Source: Aselliscus stoliczkanus
Lineage: Eukaryota; Chordata; Mammalia; Chiroptera; Hipposideridae
Direction: 5' to 3'
Assembly: GCA_033961575.1 (NCBI GenBank)
Contig: CM066732.1
Coordinates: forward strand, 53,783,001-53,847,000
DNA: 64,000 bases
The notes under the pieces are model-generated. The model did no database searches. It saw only the letters and a list, made by a program, of their open reading frames with translations, and was not told where the DNA came from. Both the position numbers and the translations under genes were made by a program. Of the stretch, positions 1 through 10,035 are shown piece after piece (the first letter of the stretch is position 1; every line of letters starts with the position of its first letter).

Positions 1-1544
1 TGTCCTCTTCTTTATGGTGCTCTGCCCAAGCCTCTGCTTCTCCGTAGAAACAGGCCCGGGACTGTCACCCTCAGTGGCTTTGCCTGGACCCTGCACTGTC
101 CAGAAGGGCAGATCCCAGCCTGCCATGGGCCTGCCCTAGCCCTTTGCCATGGAATTCAGTGCCTGCCAGGAGCACATTGTAGTTGACAAGCTGGGCTTCT
201 TACTTGATTCGGTGAGAGAGTAGAGGGACTTCATAGTGAGAGCATACTAGGGGAGAAAGCCATGTTAGAGGCTGGCCTTCGACTGGGTCATTCTGGGGAG
301 GATCTAAGGACGGTCTGGGTTGGGTGCCATCAGAAAGCAGGAACAGTTTTATGATTGGGCATCTTACTACATTTTATTGGTGGGAAGGGTTGACTAGAGC
401 TGGGGCATAGCTGCGATTGGTAAAGAAGTAGCAGTCACTCATCTCTGCCGAGAGAGAGCCATGTTAGGTGTCGTGTGGGCTACATGGAGACCTGGTTTTT
501 GTCTAGTTTTATCATCTCTGAGCTACCCTGTCTGATGCTGCTGCCCTGTGAGATGGTTTACACCCAACAGGAGAAAACACAGCCCAGCCGGGAATGGCAG
601 ACCCGTTCTCGATGCCCAGATGCTCCTTGTTTCTTCCTCGTCCCCCAGAGCTCTCGGCCAGCGCTGCCTTTTGGCGCCTCCCACCCCGTGTTTTATGCAG
701 CAGCCCTTTAAGCCTGGCCTTTTTCTTCATCCGATGCTGTGAGCTCCCTGAGGTCAGGGGTTGGTCTGATCCATGTCTGCCCCGCACATTGCCAAGCCCG
801 ACTCTCCCTCTGCGAAAGCAGACGCCATCGAGCATCAAGTCAGAAAACGGCTGGGATCACCCCAGAACTTGAAGGGCTGCGGGGTGAGAGCCTCACCCAC
901 CCGGTGAGTTGCACAGGGCACCTGGGAGGCGTGGCAGCCCGCATTCCGGCTCCTCGCTGCCTTGACACGAGGGGGCGGATGGCTGTGCTTCATGTGTCCC
1001 CCCGACTCGACTTGCTGCTCCTCTCTCTGCTGGGATCCCCGAAGCTGACCTGGAAGGGTTTCATCGATGGGCTCTCCTGCCCCCCGGCTTTTGGTTGGTT
1101 CTGGCCAATGGGAAGCAGCAGGCCGAAGGGCTTGGGGAGCTTTTTTGCCATGGTTTCCTTCCTGCCTGGCCACAGTGGGCAGTGGTTGTGTCTTGTGGGG
1201 TGGCCCCTCCGGTGGCATCCTCTCCAGGCTCTAGTAAGTACTCCCTCTGCTCGACCTGCCTCGCCCCTGCACACTCCTTTGTTAACGTCTCCTGAGAGCT
1301 CCTTTCAGTGCCACCTGGCCCTGGTTTCTAGTCTGTCAGGATGGACTGAGGCAGTGAGGTCTACACACTAGCCCAGGGGCAGAGGCCACTGGCCCCGGTC
1401 ACCGAGCCTGGAAGCTGTGAAGCGGGGATCGGATGCTCAGCCTCCTGATTCCTAGTTTCATGAACTCTTCCTTGACCCTGTGCTTCAGCGTGGGGCTAGT
1501 TTATCTAACCATCAGCTCAAGTGGCTTCTTGTGTTCTAGATTGG
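1..1544. other. No gene recognised; mostly unique sequence
   Basis: The reading frames here, including one of about 210 codons at 739-1371, show no domain, no codon bias and no convincing splice-site pair. A stretch near 700-775 (GTGAGCTCCCTGAGGTCAGG) resembles the 3' end of an L2 LINE. I see nothing else. Confidence 0.6.
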
Positions 1545-1720
1545 TGCTTTTCTTCAAATTGTGGAGTCATGAAATGGATTTAGAGAGTCATGACCCAGCA
1601 TTAAAACATTAAGAGAAACTAGAAGAGAAAAAGGACGCATCCCACACAGCAGAAGTGAGCATTGTTTTATTAATTAGCTTCAGTCGTGTGTGTGTGTGTG
1701 AGTGGTGTGTAAACATTGTA
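1545..1720. mobile_element. Old interspersed repeat, DNA-transposon-like
   Basis: The run around AATTGTGGAGTCATGAAAT and GAGTCATGACCCAGCATTAA, followed by an A/G-rich stretch and a short TG tract at 1687-1701, recalls an old mammalian interspersed repeat. I cannot name the family, and both ends are eroded. Confidence 0.3.
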
Positions 1721-2192
1721 AAATGTATTTCTTACTGTGGGCAGCAGCCCAGAGATCGGAAAGCCGTTGCTGTAAAGAGGGCAGCTGAGTGCTCCCGAGA
1801 CCCGGGCGAGTGCTGGAGCCCCAGCCCCGGTGGGAGGGGGCCCTGCCCTCACTTCCCACGGTCTGTGTGACCCTCCGGTGAGGAAGGCACCTGCAGGTTC
1901 CCCGGATGCCTGGGACCAGAGAACCCTCCAGCCAAGGAGCATACTGTGGCCCTGCTCCTCTGAGGGCCGTGCTGTGGGAAATACGGGGTAGAGGGGAGCT
2001 GGAGAGGGGAGCTAGGGCCTGCCCTTGGGGTGCTGATGGAGGCAACCCAGGGAAGCAGCAGGGGCCGAGCAGAAGGAGGGGGCCCCATGTCCATGCAGTC
2101 CATTCGGTCGGCACTGGGGCTGCCTCACAGTCTTAGATCCCACATACTGATCCAGGCTTTTATTCATCCACTGTAGTGAACAGTGTTCATGG

Positions 2193-2215
2193 AATGAATG
2201 AATGAATGAATGAAC
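2193..2215 (+). repeat. (AATG)n microsatellite
   Basis: About five tandem AATG units follow a short stretch (TTTATTCATCCACTGTAGTG) that looks like the tail of an L2 or MIR-type element. Such tails commonly end in GAATGAATG repeats. Confidence 0.7.
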
Positions 2216-3994
2216 CCAGAGGAGGGAGAGGCATTAGGCAGGACAAGCAGGCTGAGTGCCCTGCGGTCCCTCAGTGATTCTCAGAACTGAGGGTCGAGAC
2301 TGAGCCTGGACCCGCCTGCGGTGGGCTCAGAGTCAGGTATGGAGCCAGGCGGGCAGCTTTGCCTGCTTACCCCAGGGAGGGTCTGCCAGTGTCCCCTGCT
2401 CTGTGGCCAGGGGTCCTCTAGAAAAGACGAAGGTGTGTCCCTCTCCAAAGCTCCATCCCTGACTCTGTGCAGCGTCCCCAGGGCCCTTCCAGCGGCTCTG
2501 TGCCCTGTGCCCCTCGTATAAACCTCTGCTGTTAGATCGACGGCCCTTAAGCCCAAGCTCTGGTCCTGACTGTTGGTCTTACTCTGTGCCCAGTGAGCAG
2601 TGGTGACTGAGCAAACATTGGAAGGACTGACCCGATGAACAGCTGGGTGGGTTGGAGGGAATGGGTCTGCGAGCTGCAGGGGTGCGGGGAGCCCGAGTCT
2701 TCCCGGATGCTGTGGTCCACACGGTAGTCCACACGGGGCCATCCTGGCTCGTGCTCCGTTTCCTGAAAGGCTGAGCCACCGGCTTTACTGGAGCCCCTCT
2801 CGGAACGCACGGGAAGGGTTCCTGGACAGCTCGTTGAACAAAAGGCTGCCGGAGCTCTCCTTCATGCCTCGCTTCCTACCGAAGAGAATGTCAGCCCTGT
2901 AATGAGACGGCCCGCGGACTGGGAAAGCTCTTCGGAGATCCGTGGTCTTTGTGGGGTGAAGCAGGCCTTGTGGGTTCCGCTGAGGGCACATTGACTCCCT
3001 CCGGTTAACCCGGGAGCTCTGTCCCCACCTGGGGGGAGGGGGAGGACTGCTGCTCGGCCACATCTGCCCTCGGTGCCCTTGTTCTCCCGGGACCTGTTAT
3101 CCAATGTGTCTCTCCCACGAGGCTGCACCTGCTGGCCGGGCGGTCCGCACTTCCCAGCGGGTCTGTCACATGGTCCTGGCTGTTTACCAAGTGGGCAGGG
3201 CCTTAAAAGGCGAGCAGCATTTCAGCCGGTTGACTTTTTAGAAGCGTTAGGTGCCGGGCATCTTTTTCTGTGTTTGTTTTCCAGGAACAAGACCAGAAAG
3301 AACACACAATAGTATCTACCAAGAGCGAATCTGACGTCATTACGGGTGTGCCGATGGCAGGCTGTTTTCTCGTTTGCCCAAACTACCGATCCCACAGTGC
3401 CATGCCCACGTGCGATTGTCAAAGGAGACAGATGACATGTGTTATCATGCTAAATAAGCTGACACTGTGCCAGGACGGACACAGAAGGCGCTTCTTTATT
3501 TTAAGTGAAGCATGGCACTCGGGAACGACTTATTGTGACGGGAAAGGAGGGTGCCGAGGAAGGCAGCGTGGTTCCAGCAGGAGGCTATGACTTAAAGCGA
3601 ATGGTTCTTCCCCAAATGGAGATAAGTGGCACCCGACCCTTAGTTACCGGAAGGGAGACTTAGTAAGTCTGGCCAGAGAAGTGTTAGTTTCTAGGTGGCA
3701 TTGGCTTTCCCCCTGAGCCCCTGATGTCCCCTCCTGAGTATGGTTGGTGAATAAACTCTTATTTTGTGATAGCACTGGTAACATGGCAGCAGAGAGCGTC
3801 CGTGCTGCTGTGTGCCAGGCTTCCTTGGCTGTCCCTGGCTCTCAAGACGGTGGAGCTCACCCTAGCACAGTGGACGGCCCCAGGCCCTGCCCGTCTGCCA
3901 GGCTCACCTCCGTCTGCTCCGCCCTTCTCTCCCCAGCTTCCTGCCTAGGCTTTTCCCACGGCTCTCTGCTGATGTCCCTTCTCAGAAAGCGACT
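2216..3994. other. No gene recognised
   Basis: This is GC-moderate sequence without recognised repeats. A perfect TGACGTCA palindrome (CRE consensus) lies at 3332-3339. A pyrimidine tract ending in CAG near 3263-3284 looks like a splice acceptor, but no coding exon or donor follows that I can support. Confidence 0.55.
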
Positions 3995-4163
3995 CAGTGG
4001 TTCTCAGCCCTGGCTGAGCGTGGGAATCACCTGGGGGCTTGAAAAACTCCAAACGCTCAAGTTGCACACTAGGCCGATGAAATCAGAGTCTGTGGGGGAT
4101 GGGACCCAGGCGTTTTTAAAGCTCTCTGGTGATCCCAATGTTCAGAGAAGGCTGAGGAACCCT
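3995..4163 (+). mobile_element. hAT-type nonautonomous DNA transposon (MER5/MER58-like)
   Basis: The element opens with CAGTGGTTCTCAGCCCTGGC, the terminal sequence typical of Charlie-related hAT MITEs. It continues with GGGAATCACCTGGGGG, then a central AAATCAGAGTCTGTGGGGG and GGGACCCAGGC block. It closes with an imperfect inverted copy of the start (GGCTGAGGAACCCTCC). The length of about 170 bp fits the family. The exact family name and the 8-bp target duplication are not resolved. Confidence 0.7.
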
Positions 4164-5373
4164 CCCCACCCTGGACATCGTGGCACAGGTGGCTCGATGG
4201 GAAACTCCAAGGCACCTCATAGATCCGTCCACGAGGACCACAGCAGGACAAGGTCCATCAGGAGTCCTCCACAGCACACCCTCTGGGCTTGCTCCCTGGG
4301 GACCCCGCCTCAGCTTGCTGCCCAGTCTCTGCCCCGGTTCCGGGAAGGGTCCCTTTGTGATGGTGTCACCGTTTGTCTGTCAGAGAAGGGAACCGGCCCA
4401 TGGGGCAGAAGCTCAGGCTGCTGAGGTCTTTCTGTAGGAAACAGGTATAAAGGGCCTCGTGTAACGGTGAGGAAGCAGAAGCAGATGGAGGCGCGGAGGC
4501 TCGGGAATCTCCCGGCGGGACTGTGCGTAGCACGAGGGGCGCTGGGGCGACCCGTCCACCTGGAGATGGCGTGGCTGGCACATCCCTCTAATGTCATTTC
4601 AGGCTCACTCAAGCATTGCTCCTTTTTTTTTTTTTTTTTTTTTTTAATGAAACCCCACTTCTCATTAAAACGACTAGTTTAAAATTACAATCTTCTGTCG
4701 AGCACATCTAAGAAATGACCTTTCTTCATTTTAAATGCTATAAAAACTAAGCTTTCCTAGGCTGCGGGCTGCTCTCTTGGGACAGGCTTTTTTCTTTTTT
4801 TAAGTATTAGATACTGCTTTCAAAGTTTTAATTGCCTACATTAATAATGGCCTTTTTCCCCCTTTTGCCCCTGTAAGGGACAAATGAATTTGACTCTCTA
4901 AAGAGCTGAGTCTCTAGTGCTCTCAGTCTGATTACTTTTGGCTTCAGTCCAGGATTTGAAATCATCTGCAAGGCCACCTCTCTCTACCCACCCCCCGCCC
5001 CACCCCCTCCATCCCACCCCTCCCTTCCAGTCTCCAGCTCAAGAGTTTGGTGGGAACAAGAAGCTATGAGGAAAGTCCTGGGCTTTTCAATCCTCAGATT
5101 GGCCACAAAGCCCCAGAGATCAGACGTTGTCCGTCACATTGGACTTTTGGTTTTATTATAGAAGGAAACGCTTCTCCTTAGGGGACTCACCAACAAATGC
5201 AAGTGTGAGCACTTTACATTTTATTGTTCAATGAACTAATCAGTGTCACCACACTTCTAAAAATATACTTTTAGAATTATCTGGCTCTTGTTAAAATGTC
5301 ATGACCAGCAGGACCTTAGCTAAAACACATGAATATTGCTTAAAAAAAAAACAAACCCACAATAAAACCCTAT
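4164..5373. other. No gene; AT-rich, with a C-rich tract
   Basis: There is a T25 run near 4621-4645 and a run of C clusters at 4988-5029 that could form a quadruplex on the other strand. The remainder is AT-rich, and I recognise no specific element in it. Confidence 0.5.
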
Positions 5374-5389
5374 CTTTAGGCTCCTTTTG

Positions 5390-5522
5390 AGATTTCTTTC
5401 TTTCTTTCTTTTTTTTTTTTTTTTTTTATGAGGACAGTGTCACTGGCCCTCATAAGTGGGACCCGAACCGGGGCCGCTGGCTTCCCAAGCCAGTGCTTAA
5501 CTGCCACGCCACTTGGCCGGCC
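5390..5522 (-). mobile_element. tRNA-derived SINE, short form (copy 1)
   Basis: On the minus strand the element starts GGGCCGGCCAAGTGGCGTGG (A-box region), carries a GGTTCGGGTCCC B box and GAGGGCCAGTGACACTG, and ends in an A-rich (GAAA)n tail, seen here as T and TTTC runs. Perfect 16-bp target duplications (CTTTAGGCTCCTTTTG) lie at 5374-5389 and 5523-5538. It would have been copied from a pol III transcript by L1 machinery. The head is about 95 bp with no body module. It is the first of five such copies, all on the minus strand. Confidence 0.9.
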
Positions 5523-5591
5523 CTTTAGGCTCCTTTTGGAAGGGCGCAGTAAAGAGGCTGACAACTGTCTTAGATGTGCAGGACGTTCATC

Positions 5592-5653
5592 AAAGAAAAT
5601 AGAGCATAGTTATTTACTTTGTAAAGAAAATAGAGTATAGTTATTTACTTTGA
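5592..5653. repeat. 31-bp tandem duplication
   Basis: Two adjacent 31-bp units (5592-5622 and 5623-5653) contain AGAGCATAGTTATTTACTTTG and AGAGTATAGTTATTTACTTTG with a shared AAAGAAAAT start. They differ by one internal base and the final base, so the duplication is recent compared with its surroundings. Confidence 0.9.
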
Positions 5654-6185
5654 AACGTATAACCATTTGGTTAATTCAGAGATTGAATCTTTGCTAAAAT
5701 GGGCAGTTAGGCTGATGAAAGAAATTGACTTGTACCACTTAATGAGCAATTTCATCTTTTTAATATAGAAATAACTGGTATGTGGACAGCCTTTTTATTC
5801 TTTTGAGAACCCCATAACCAAGAAACCTTTCAAATGATCATTATACAATGAATGCCCTGAAGCTTTGAAAAAATATTTATTTTGAAATTATCATAAGCTC
5901 AAAATGACTCACCAATGCAAAAAAGAAAAAAAAAGCAATTAAATGCTAGGCTGTAAGCTCTGACAAATTTTCCCTGCTGAAAATAATTGGACAGATCTTT
6001 TTTCTCTTTTTTAAAGTAATAGTGCCCAAAGAGATTTAATGATCTTACTGATTATGGATATGGAGCTTAAATATATTTCCTATCTTTAATTTGATGTGGA
6101 AGTAACAAGATTATAGAAAATGACATACTGTGATTGGGAGAGGTATAGTTTCATTAACACACCAAATTACATATCATCTAAAATT
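5654..6185. other. No gene; AT-rich unique sequence
   Basis: No repeat family is recognised. The stretch is AT-rich with several short A runs and low GC compared with the preceding 4 kb. Confidence 0.5.
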
Positions 6186-6620
6186 CTCTAAAAAGCAGCC
6201 GTAGTTTCGGAATCTAAGTTTGGAGTTGTGGCGTTGTATTGGAGTAGGCCATGCAAGGTGGAGCTATTTCCTGCTGTTCTGCACACTTGCCCAGCCTCCT
6301 TGAACTTGGGGTGGGTGTATGATCGGGTCTGATCAGTGGGGCCGTCAGCAGAAGTACCAAAGTGTTTTAAGAACTGACCCCCAGTTCTCTGCTCCCCTGC
6401 CGTGGTGACCTGGAAGCCAGCTTTTGGAATGGGGGTGCCACACATGTGAAGGAGCCAGGGTGGGGCACCACTGCGTTGTAGGGCTGCCATCCCACCGAAC
6501 GGTCCGTCAGCAGCATCATTTGCATGAGCAAGAAATCAACTTGGAGATTTGTAAGCCCCAGGGATCTCAGGGTTACCTTGTTCCTGCAGAGCAGGCGAGG
6601 CTGTCTGGACTGATAATCTC
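6186..6620 (+). mobile_element. Old LTR-like repeat (MaLR/MER type), 3' end preserved
   Basis: The right end reads GAGCAAGAAATCAACTTGG, a TAAGCCCCAGGGATCTCAGG block, TTCCTGCAGAGCAGG and then GGACTGATAA. This follows the layout of old mammalian LTRs that end with a poly(A)-signal-like block, a 'TTAAGCCACTGAGAT' block, 'GTTACTGCAGCA' and 'CTGACTGATA'. The left boundary is a guess. No target duplication is visible. Confidence 0.4.
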
Positions 6621-7524
6621 ATCACAGGGCTGCTGAGAGGTGCTGATGGAGCCCGAAACCCTCTTTGCACAGAGCTTGCAGGAGAGAAAGCACTGCCCTT
6701 TGTAGAGGTCGCTGAGCCTGCAGTCGGGAAACCAGCCCTGTAATGACTCTCGTGGAGAGTCCAGATGGCGACTTTACTGCCCGGTGTTTCTTTCCGTGGC
6801 CGGCTGTCCTGTTCCCAGCCGCCTTGAGGAGGCAGCCTGGCCGTGTGCCGAGGGGCTCTGCAGTCCTGTGGTGTGGACTGCCTTTGGCCCTGGACACCAC
6901 CCTTTAGGGAGGGGACCCTCGTGGGTTTGCAGCCAGAGGTCTGGTGTCTTGGTCATTGGTCCCCCTGCCTCAAGGCCACCCCAGTTTCAGAGGCCAGAGA
7001 AGCAGGGTGCAGGTCCAGGGCCTGGGGAGACCTGCCCGTCGGGAGGCCCCACATGGACGTGCCCCAGCCAGGGGCCTCCCACCTAATTCTTCCCCAGATC
7101 AGCTTTTCTCCATGTCGGGCTAATTTTGTTCAGTACCCTCCCCAGTGAGAAACAGAGAAGCCGGTTGACTTCACCCCTGGGGAGCAGCGGGAGCGCTGCC
7201 TTCCCTTTCAATTCAAATGGGTTTGGTCCCAGTCCTATGTGAACAGTGCCCTTTTCAACCTCCCTTCCAACCGAGAGGCTTCTAAGGGAGTCTGACGCGA
7301 GCCATTAGCAACTATGAGAGACGGTCAAGTTTGGATTTCATGAGTTATTTTACAATTTTATACCAAGCTTAGCTCATCATTTAATCTATTGCTATCAATA
7401 CTATAGACAGAGATTTCTAGAACCAAATAATTCCTTTTGGAAGTAAATCAGTGCTAAAAGTACATGTTACATGCTTTTCTCTCTTTCTGCCCTGTTATCA
7501 GTAACCAAACCTGCAATTCAGTGA
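6621..7524. other. No gene recognised
   Basis: Two overlapping plus-strand frames of about 100 codons at 6784-7148 lack domains and end without splice context. The stretch at 7320-7480 is AT-rich and repeat-free. Confidence 0.5.
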
Positions 7525-7750
7525 ACAAAGTGTGGTGCTGACCAGGATGAGCCTGGGTGTGGATGGCCTGAGTCCGAATCCAGCCTCCCCGTTGACGGTG
7601 TGGCGTAGCTGGGGCCCTTTGCGCCCCTCTCTGACGGGAAAGGGGGCTGCGAGCTTCCCCCAGAGAGATGCCTCCTGGTTACTGTCTTCGTAGTGTGCTC
7701 AGAACAGTGCCTGGTCATGGAAGGCCCAACAGCTGCTTTGATCATTAATA
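7525..7750 (+). mobile_element. MIR-like SINE fragment
   Basis: GGATGGCCTGAGTCCGAATCCAGCC matches the B-box side of MIR (consensus 'GGGTTCGAATCCCAGC'). Downstream, GTGCTCAGAACAGTGCCTGG matches the MIR/L2-type 'CACAGTGCCTGG' region. It is strongly diverged. Confidence 0.5.
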
Positions 7751-7911
7751 TGATTTCGGAATGAAAGAAAAAGTGGGTACAGAATGGTTTATGGTTGGTT
7801 GTTATGGGAAAAATTGGGAAGTAAAAGGTGCCCACCCTGTCCGTTTTTCATTATCCTTCACACTCAAATTGCAATATCAAAGGCAGCGTGTGCAGATGGC
7901 CCCCTGCGGTG

Positions 7912-7975
7912 TGTGGGTGTGCACGTATGTGCGCACGTGTGTACGTGTGCATGTGTGTGCGTGCGTGTGTGTAGG
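7912..7975. repeat. Decayed (TG)n / alternating purine-pyrimidine tract
   Basis: An alternating GTGTGCACGTATGTGCGCAC pattern runs for about 60 bases with several CG steps. This composition favours left-handed DNA. It ends at GTAGGCGCC. Confidence 0.75.
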
Positions 7976-8317
7976 CGCCTGTCTTTTTTATTTGGTCTGA
8001 AAGCTGCTGCGGGTAACGAGCAGTGATTGATGATCTATGCAGTGGCTCTGGGCTGAAGGGAGGGACAGGAAATAAGGTATGGTTGTCTCCCTCGTAGTGA
8101 GGTGCCGTGGTGGCGCGGGTGGGGCACAGCAGGCACGCCAGTAATGATAACAAGGGGGAAAGGCTCTGGCTAGTGCTGGCCAGTGGGGATTGCGGGACAG
8201 GTAGGGGGCTCTTTCCTTGTCAGCTGCTTGTGACTTGTCACTCTGGGGAGGCAGATGAGCTGAGATCTACATTTGATAAGAAGCTCCTTAAACCTTCTCC
8301 TTGGTTGTCCTTTCAGG

Positions 8318-8318
<1 letters not shown>

Positions 8319-8365
<47 letters not shown>
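8319..8365 (+). repeat. (TG)23 microsatellite
   Basis: An uninterrupted TG dinucleotide run that is likely to vary in length. It generates artefactual Cys-Val or Thr-His frames on either strand. Confidence 0.97.
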
Positions 8366-8367
<2 letters not shown>

Positions 8368-9089
8368 CTGCCTGGCCCTGCACCTGGAGCATGGCAAGAC
8401 AGGACCTAACGTGTCTGTCCAGAGCTGGGACCTCATGCTCTATTGCACTGTTGGGATGAATTTGCAGAGACTTGAGGCCAAGTGCAGTATCACTGGTCCC
8501 CTTGGAGTGGCCGGAAGTGGTGACAATCAGACTAGGGAGTCTTGTCTGCTGTGTAGTGGAGGGAGTGAGGTGTGCCTTCCCTTGTGCGCTAAGCACTCTG
8601 ACTCCACAGGCATCGATGTGACGTGGATGAATTTACAGTCGAGCACCTGTCAGCTAGGAGTGGACGGAGTCAGGCACCTTACTAATCACGTGGGGGTTAG
8701 CCGAGCGATGGGATAAACCAGGCGTGGCATTCCCCAGGGCCGCTGGGACCTTGGGGGCACATTCCCAGGTTCTAAGAGGTGCCACTGCCTGAAGCTCCAG
8801 AAGTGCTGGCCGGAAAACTAACCTAATAAAAGTTCAATGTACACATTTCAAAAGAGCCAGGGTGGTGAGCGAATGCTCACAGCTGTGCAGCCTTCTACGT
8901 CCATGCAAGGGCGGTGATGGGCCGTACGCGGCCCTCCCATGGACGCTGTAGGCCTCCGGGCAGGTGCTGCTGCCCACCCTGCGGCTGGCAGGAGCTTTGT
9001 GTGGGCTCATGGGACAGAGGGACCGCAGTGAGGCACTGACTGCCGTGTGCCTCGGTTTCCACTTCTGTCAGGGACCTCTGACATCTCCA
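8366..9089. other. No gene recognised
   Basis: The 8273-8716 frame is open partly because of the TG repeat and has no recognisable domain. A short GGGCCGTACGCGGCCC near-palindrome lies around 8919-8934. I see nothing else. Confidence 0.5.
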
Positions 9090-9212
9090 GGCAGGATGGC
9101 TGTTTGTTGAGGTGCCATCCTGGGCACTTCAGGATGTTTCACAGCATCCCTGGCCTCAACCTGATGGACGCCAGCGGCACTCTTCCCCCGGAAGTGACAA
9201 TAAGGTGTCCGA
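9090..9212 (+). mobile_element. hAT-type MITE fragment
   Basis: CACTTCAGGATGTTTCACAG followed by CATCCCTGGCCTCAACC and GACGCCAGCGGCACTC parallels the common element 'ATTGTAGGATGTTTAGCAGCATCCCTGGCCTCTACCC...GATGCCAGTAGCAC'. The terminal repeats are missing. A related fragment lies at 44796-44955. Confidence 0.55.
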
Positions 9213-9339
9213 GAGTAACCTCTGGTGTAGCTAGTGGGTGATCTGGGCTTTGAATCTTCTATATATCGGCCTCTGAGAGTCGCTGGGGACAATGTGTGGC
9301 ATCAAAGATTACCAGGCAGTCAATTTTCCGGAGCATTTT

Positions 9340-9482
9340 TATAAGGATAGCTGACATTTATCGAGTACCTATTGTGTCCTTGGCACCTGCTGGGCAGGTT
9401 TTACACAGAGGTAGGAATTGTTTTTTTGTTTTGTTTTTTAATCTCTATTTTAAAGATAGGAAAACCAAGCCTGAGATGAGTT
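9340..9482 (+). mobile_element. MIR SINE fragment
   Basis: AGCTGACATTTATCGAGTACCTATTGTG and TTTTAAAGATAGGAAAACC match the MIR core ('ACATTTATTGAGCACCTACTATGTGCCAGGCACTG') and the 'TTTTACAGATGAGGAAAC' region. A T-rich run interrupts it at 9420-9440. Confidence 0.7.
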
Positions 9483-9765
9483 TTATTGATGTCAGTTGGG
9501 ACTGTTGCCTGGATCTGTCTGGCTCTGTAAATCCTCAAGCATTCTAAGGGTTGCATGCTTCAGGATGCGGACAGAGTCAGGAGCCAACGGCCTGGGGTCA
9601 GATCCTGCCAGGTCAGCGCTGTAACCTTCGGTGGGCTAGTTAGCTTCTCACCGTGCCGCTGAAGTTGCTTTGAGTAGCTTGATTTTACTTCTGAGGAAAC
9701 TGAGGCACTGAGAGTGTGAGTGAATGGACTGTGAAATGGCTTTCTGTTCTGGCGTTAGTGCGTCT

Positions 9766-10035
9766 CCCGTTAGGCCGAGCTTACTGGAGTCCTAGGTCTG
9801 AGGGACTCACTGAGCTCCCTCTGTCTGCACAAGGGCTTGATCTCTCACCTTGTGATGAAACGCGGAGCCGAGTCTGCGGGCTTGCGTCCTTTTCTCGTGA
9901 CCTTTGCCCTCGTCTCTGGCTAACCCACTCGCGTGGGCTCAGTGGTGAGCATGGAGCTGCTCACGTCCCAGTGTTATTGTGCCTCCCTGCAGGAAACACT
10001 TGAACACTGAGTTAGAGCCGCTCTGTGTCCTGGGT
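9766..10035 (+). repeat. Dispersed duplicate, copy A
   Basis: About 270 bp here align along the whole length with 13889-14153 in the same orientation. Both begin CCCGTTAGGCCGAG and share CTTTTCTCGTGACCTTTGCC and GGCTAACCCACTCGCGTGGG. Both end TCTGTGTCCTGGGT, after which similarity stops abruptly. By eye about four in five bases agree. I do not recognise the family. It could be an uncatalogued interspersed repeat or LTR piece, or an old local duplication. Confidence 0.85.

Noticed and set aside
739..1371. Open frame of 210 codons
   Set aside because: No protein family is recognisable and overlapping frames of similar length exist on both strands.
3263..3590. Possible exon after a pyrimidine tract and CAG, with an open frame
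   Set aside because: No donor site, no recognisable protein and no second exon support it. Such acceptors are common by chance.
3744..4424. Longest open frame, 226 codons, plus strand
   Set aside because: It crosses an hAT-type element (3995-4163), has low-complexity composition, no domain and no splice context. Long chance frames are expected in GC-rich DNA.
8107..8716. Frames rich in Cys-Val or Thr-His
   Set aside because: They are direct translations of the TG microsatellite at 8319-8365.
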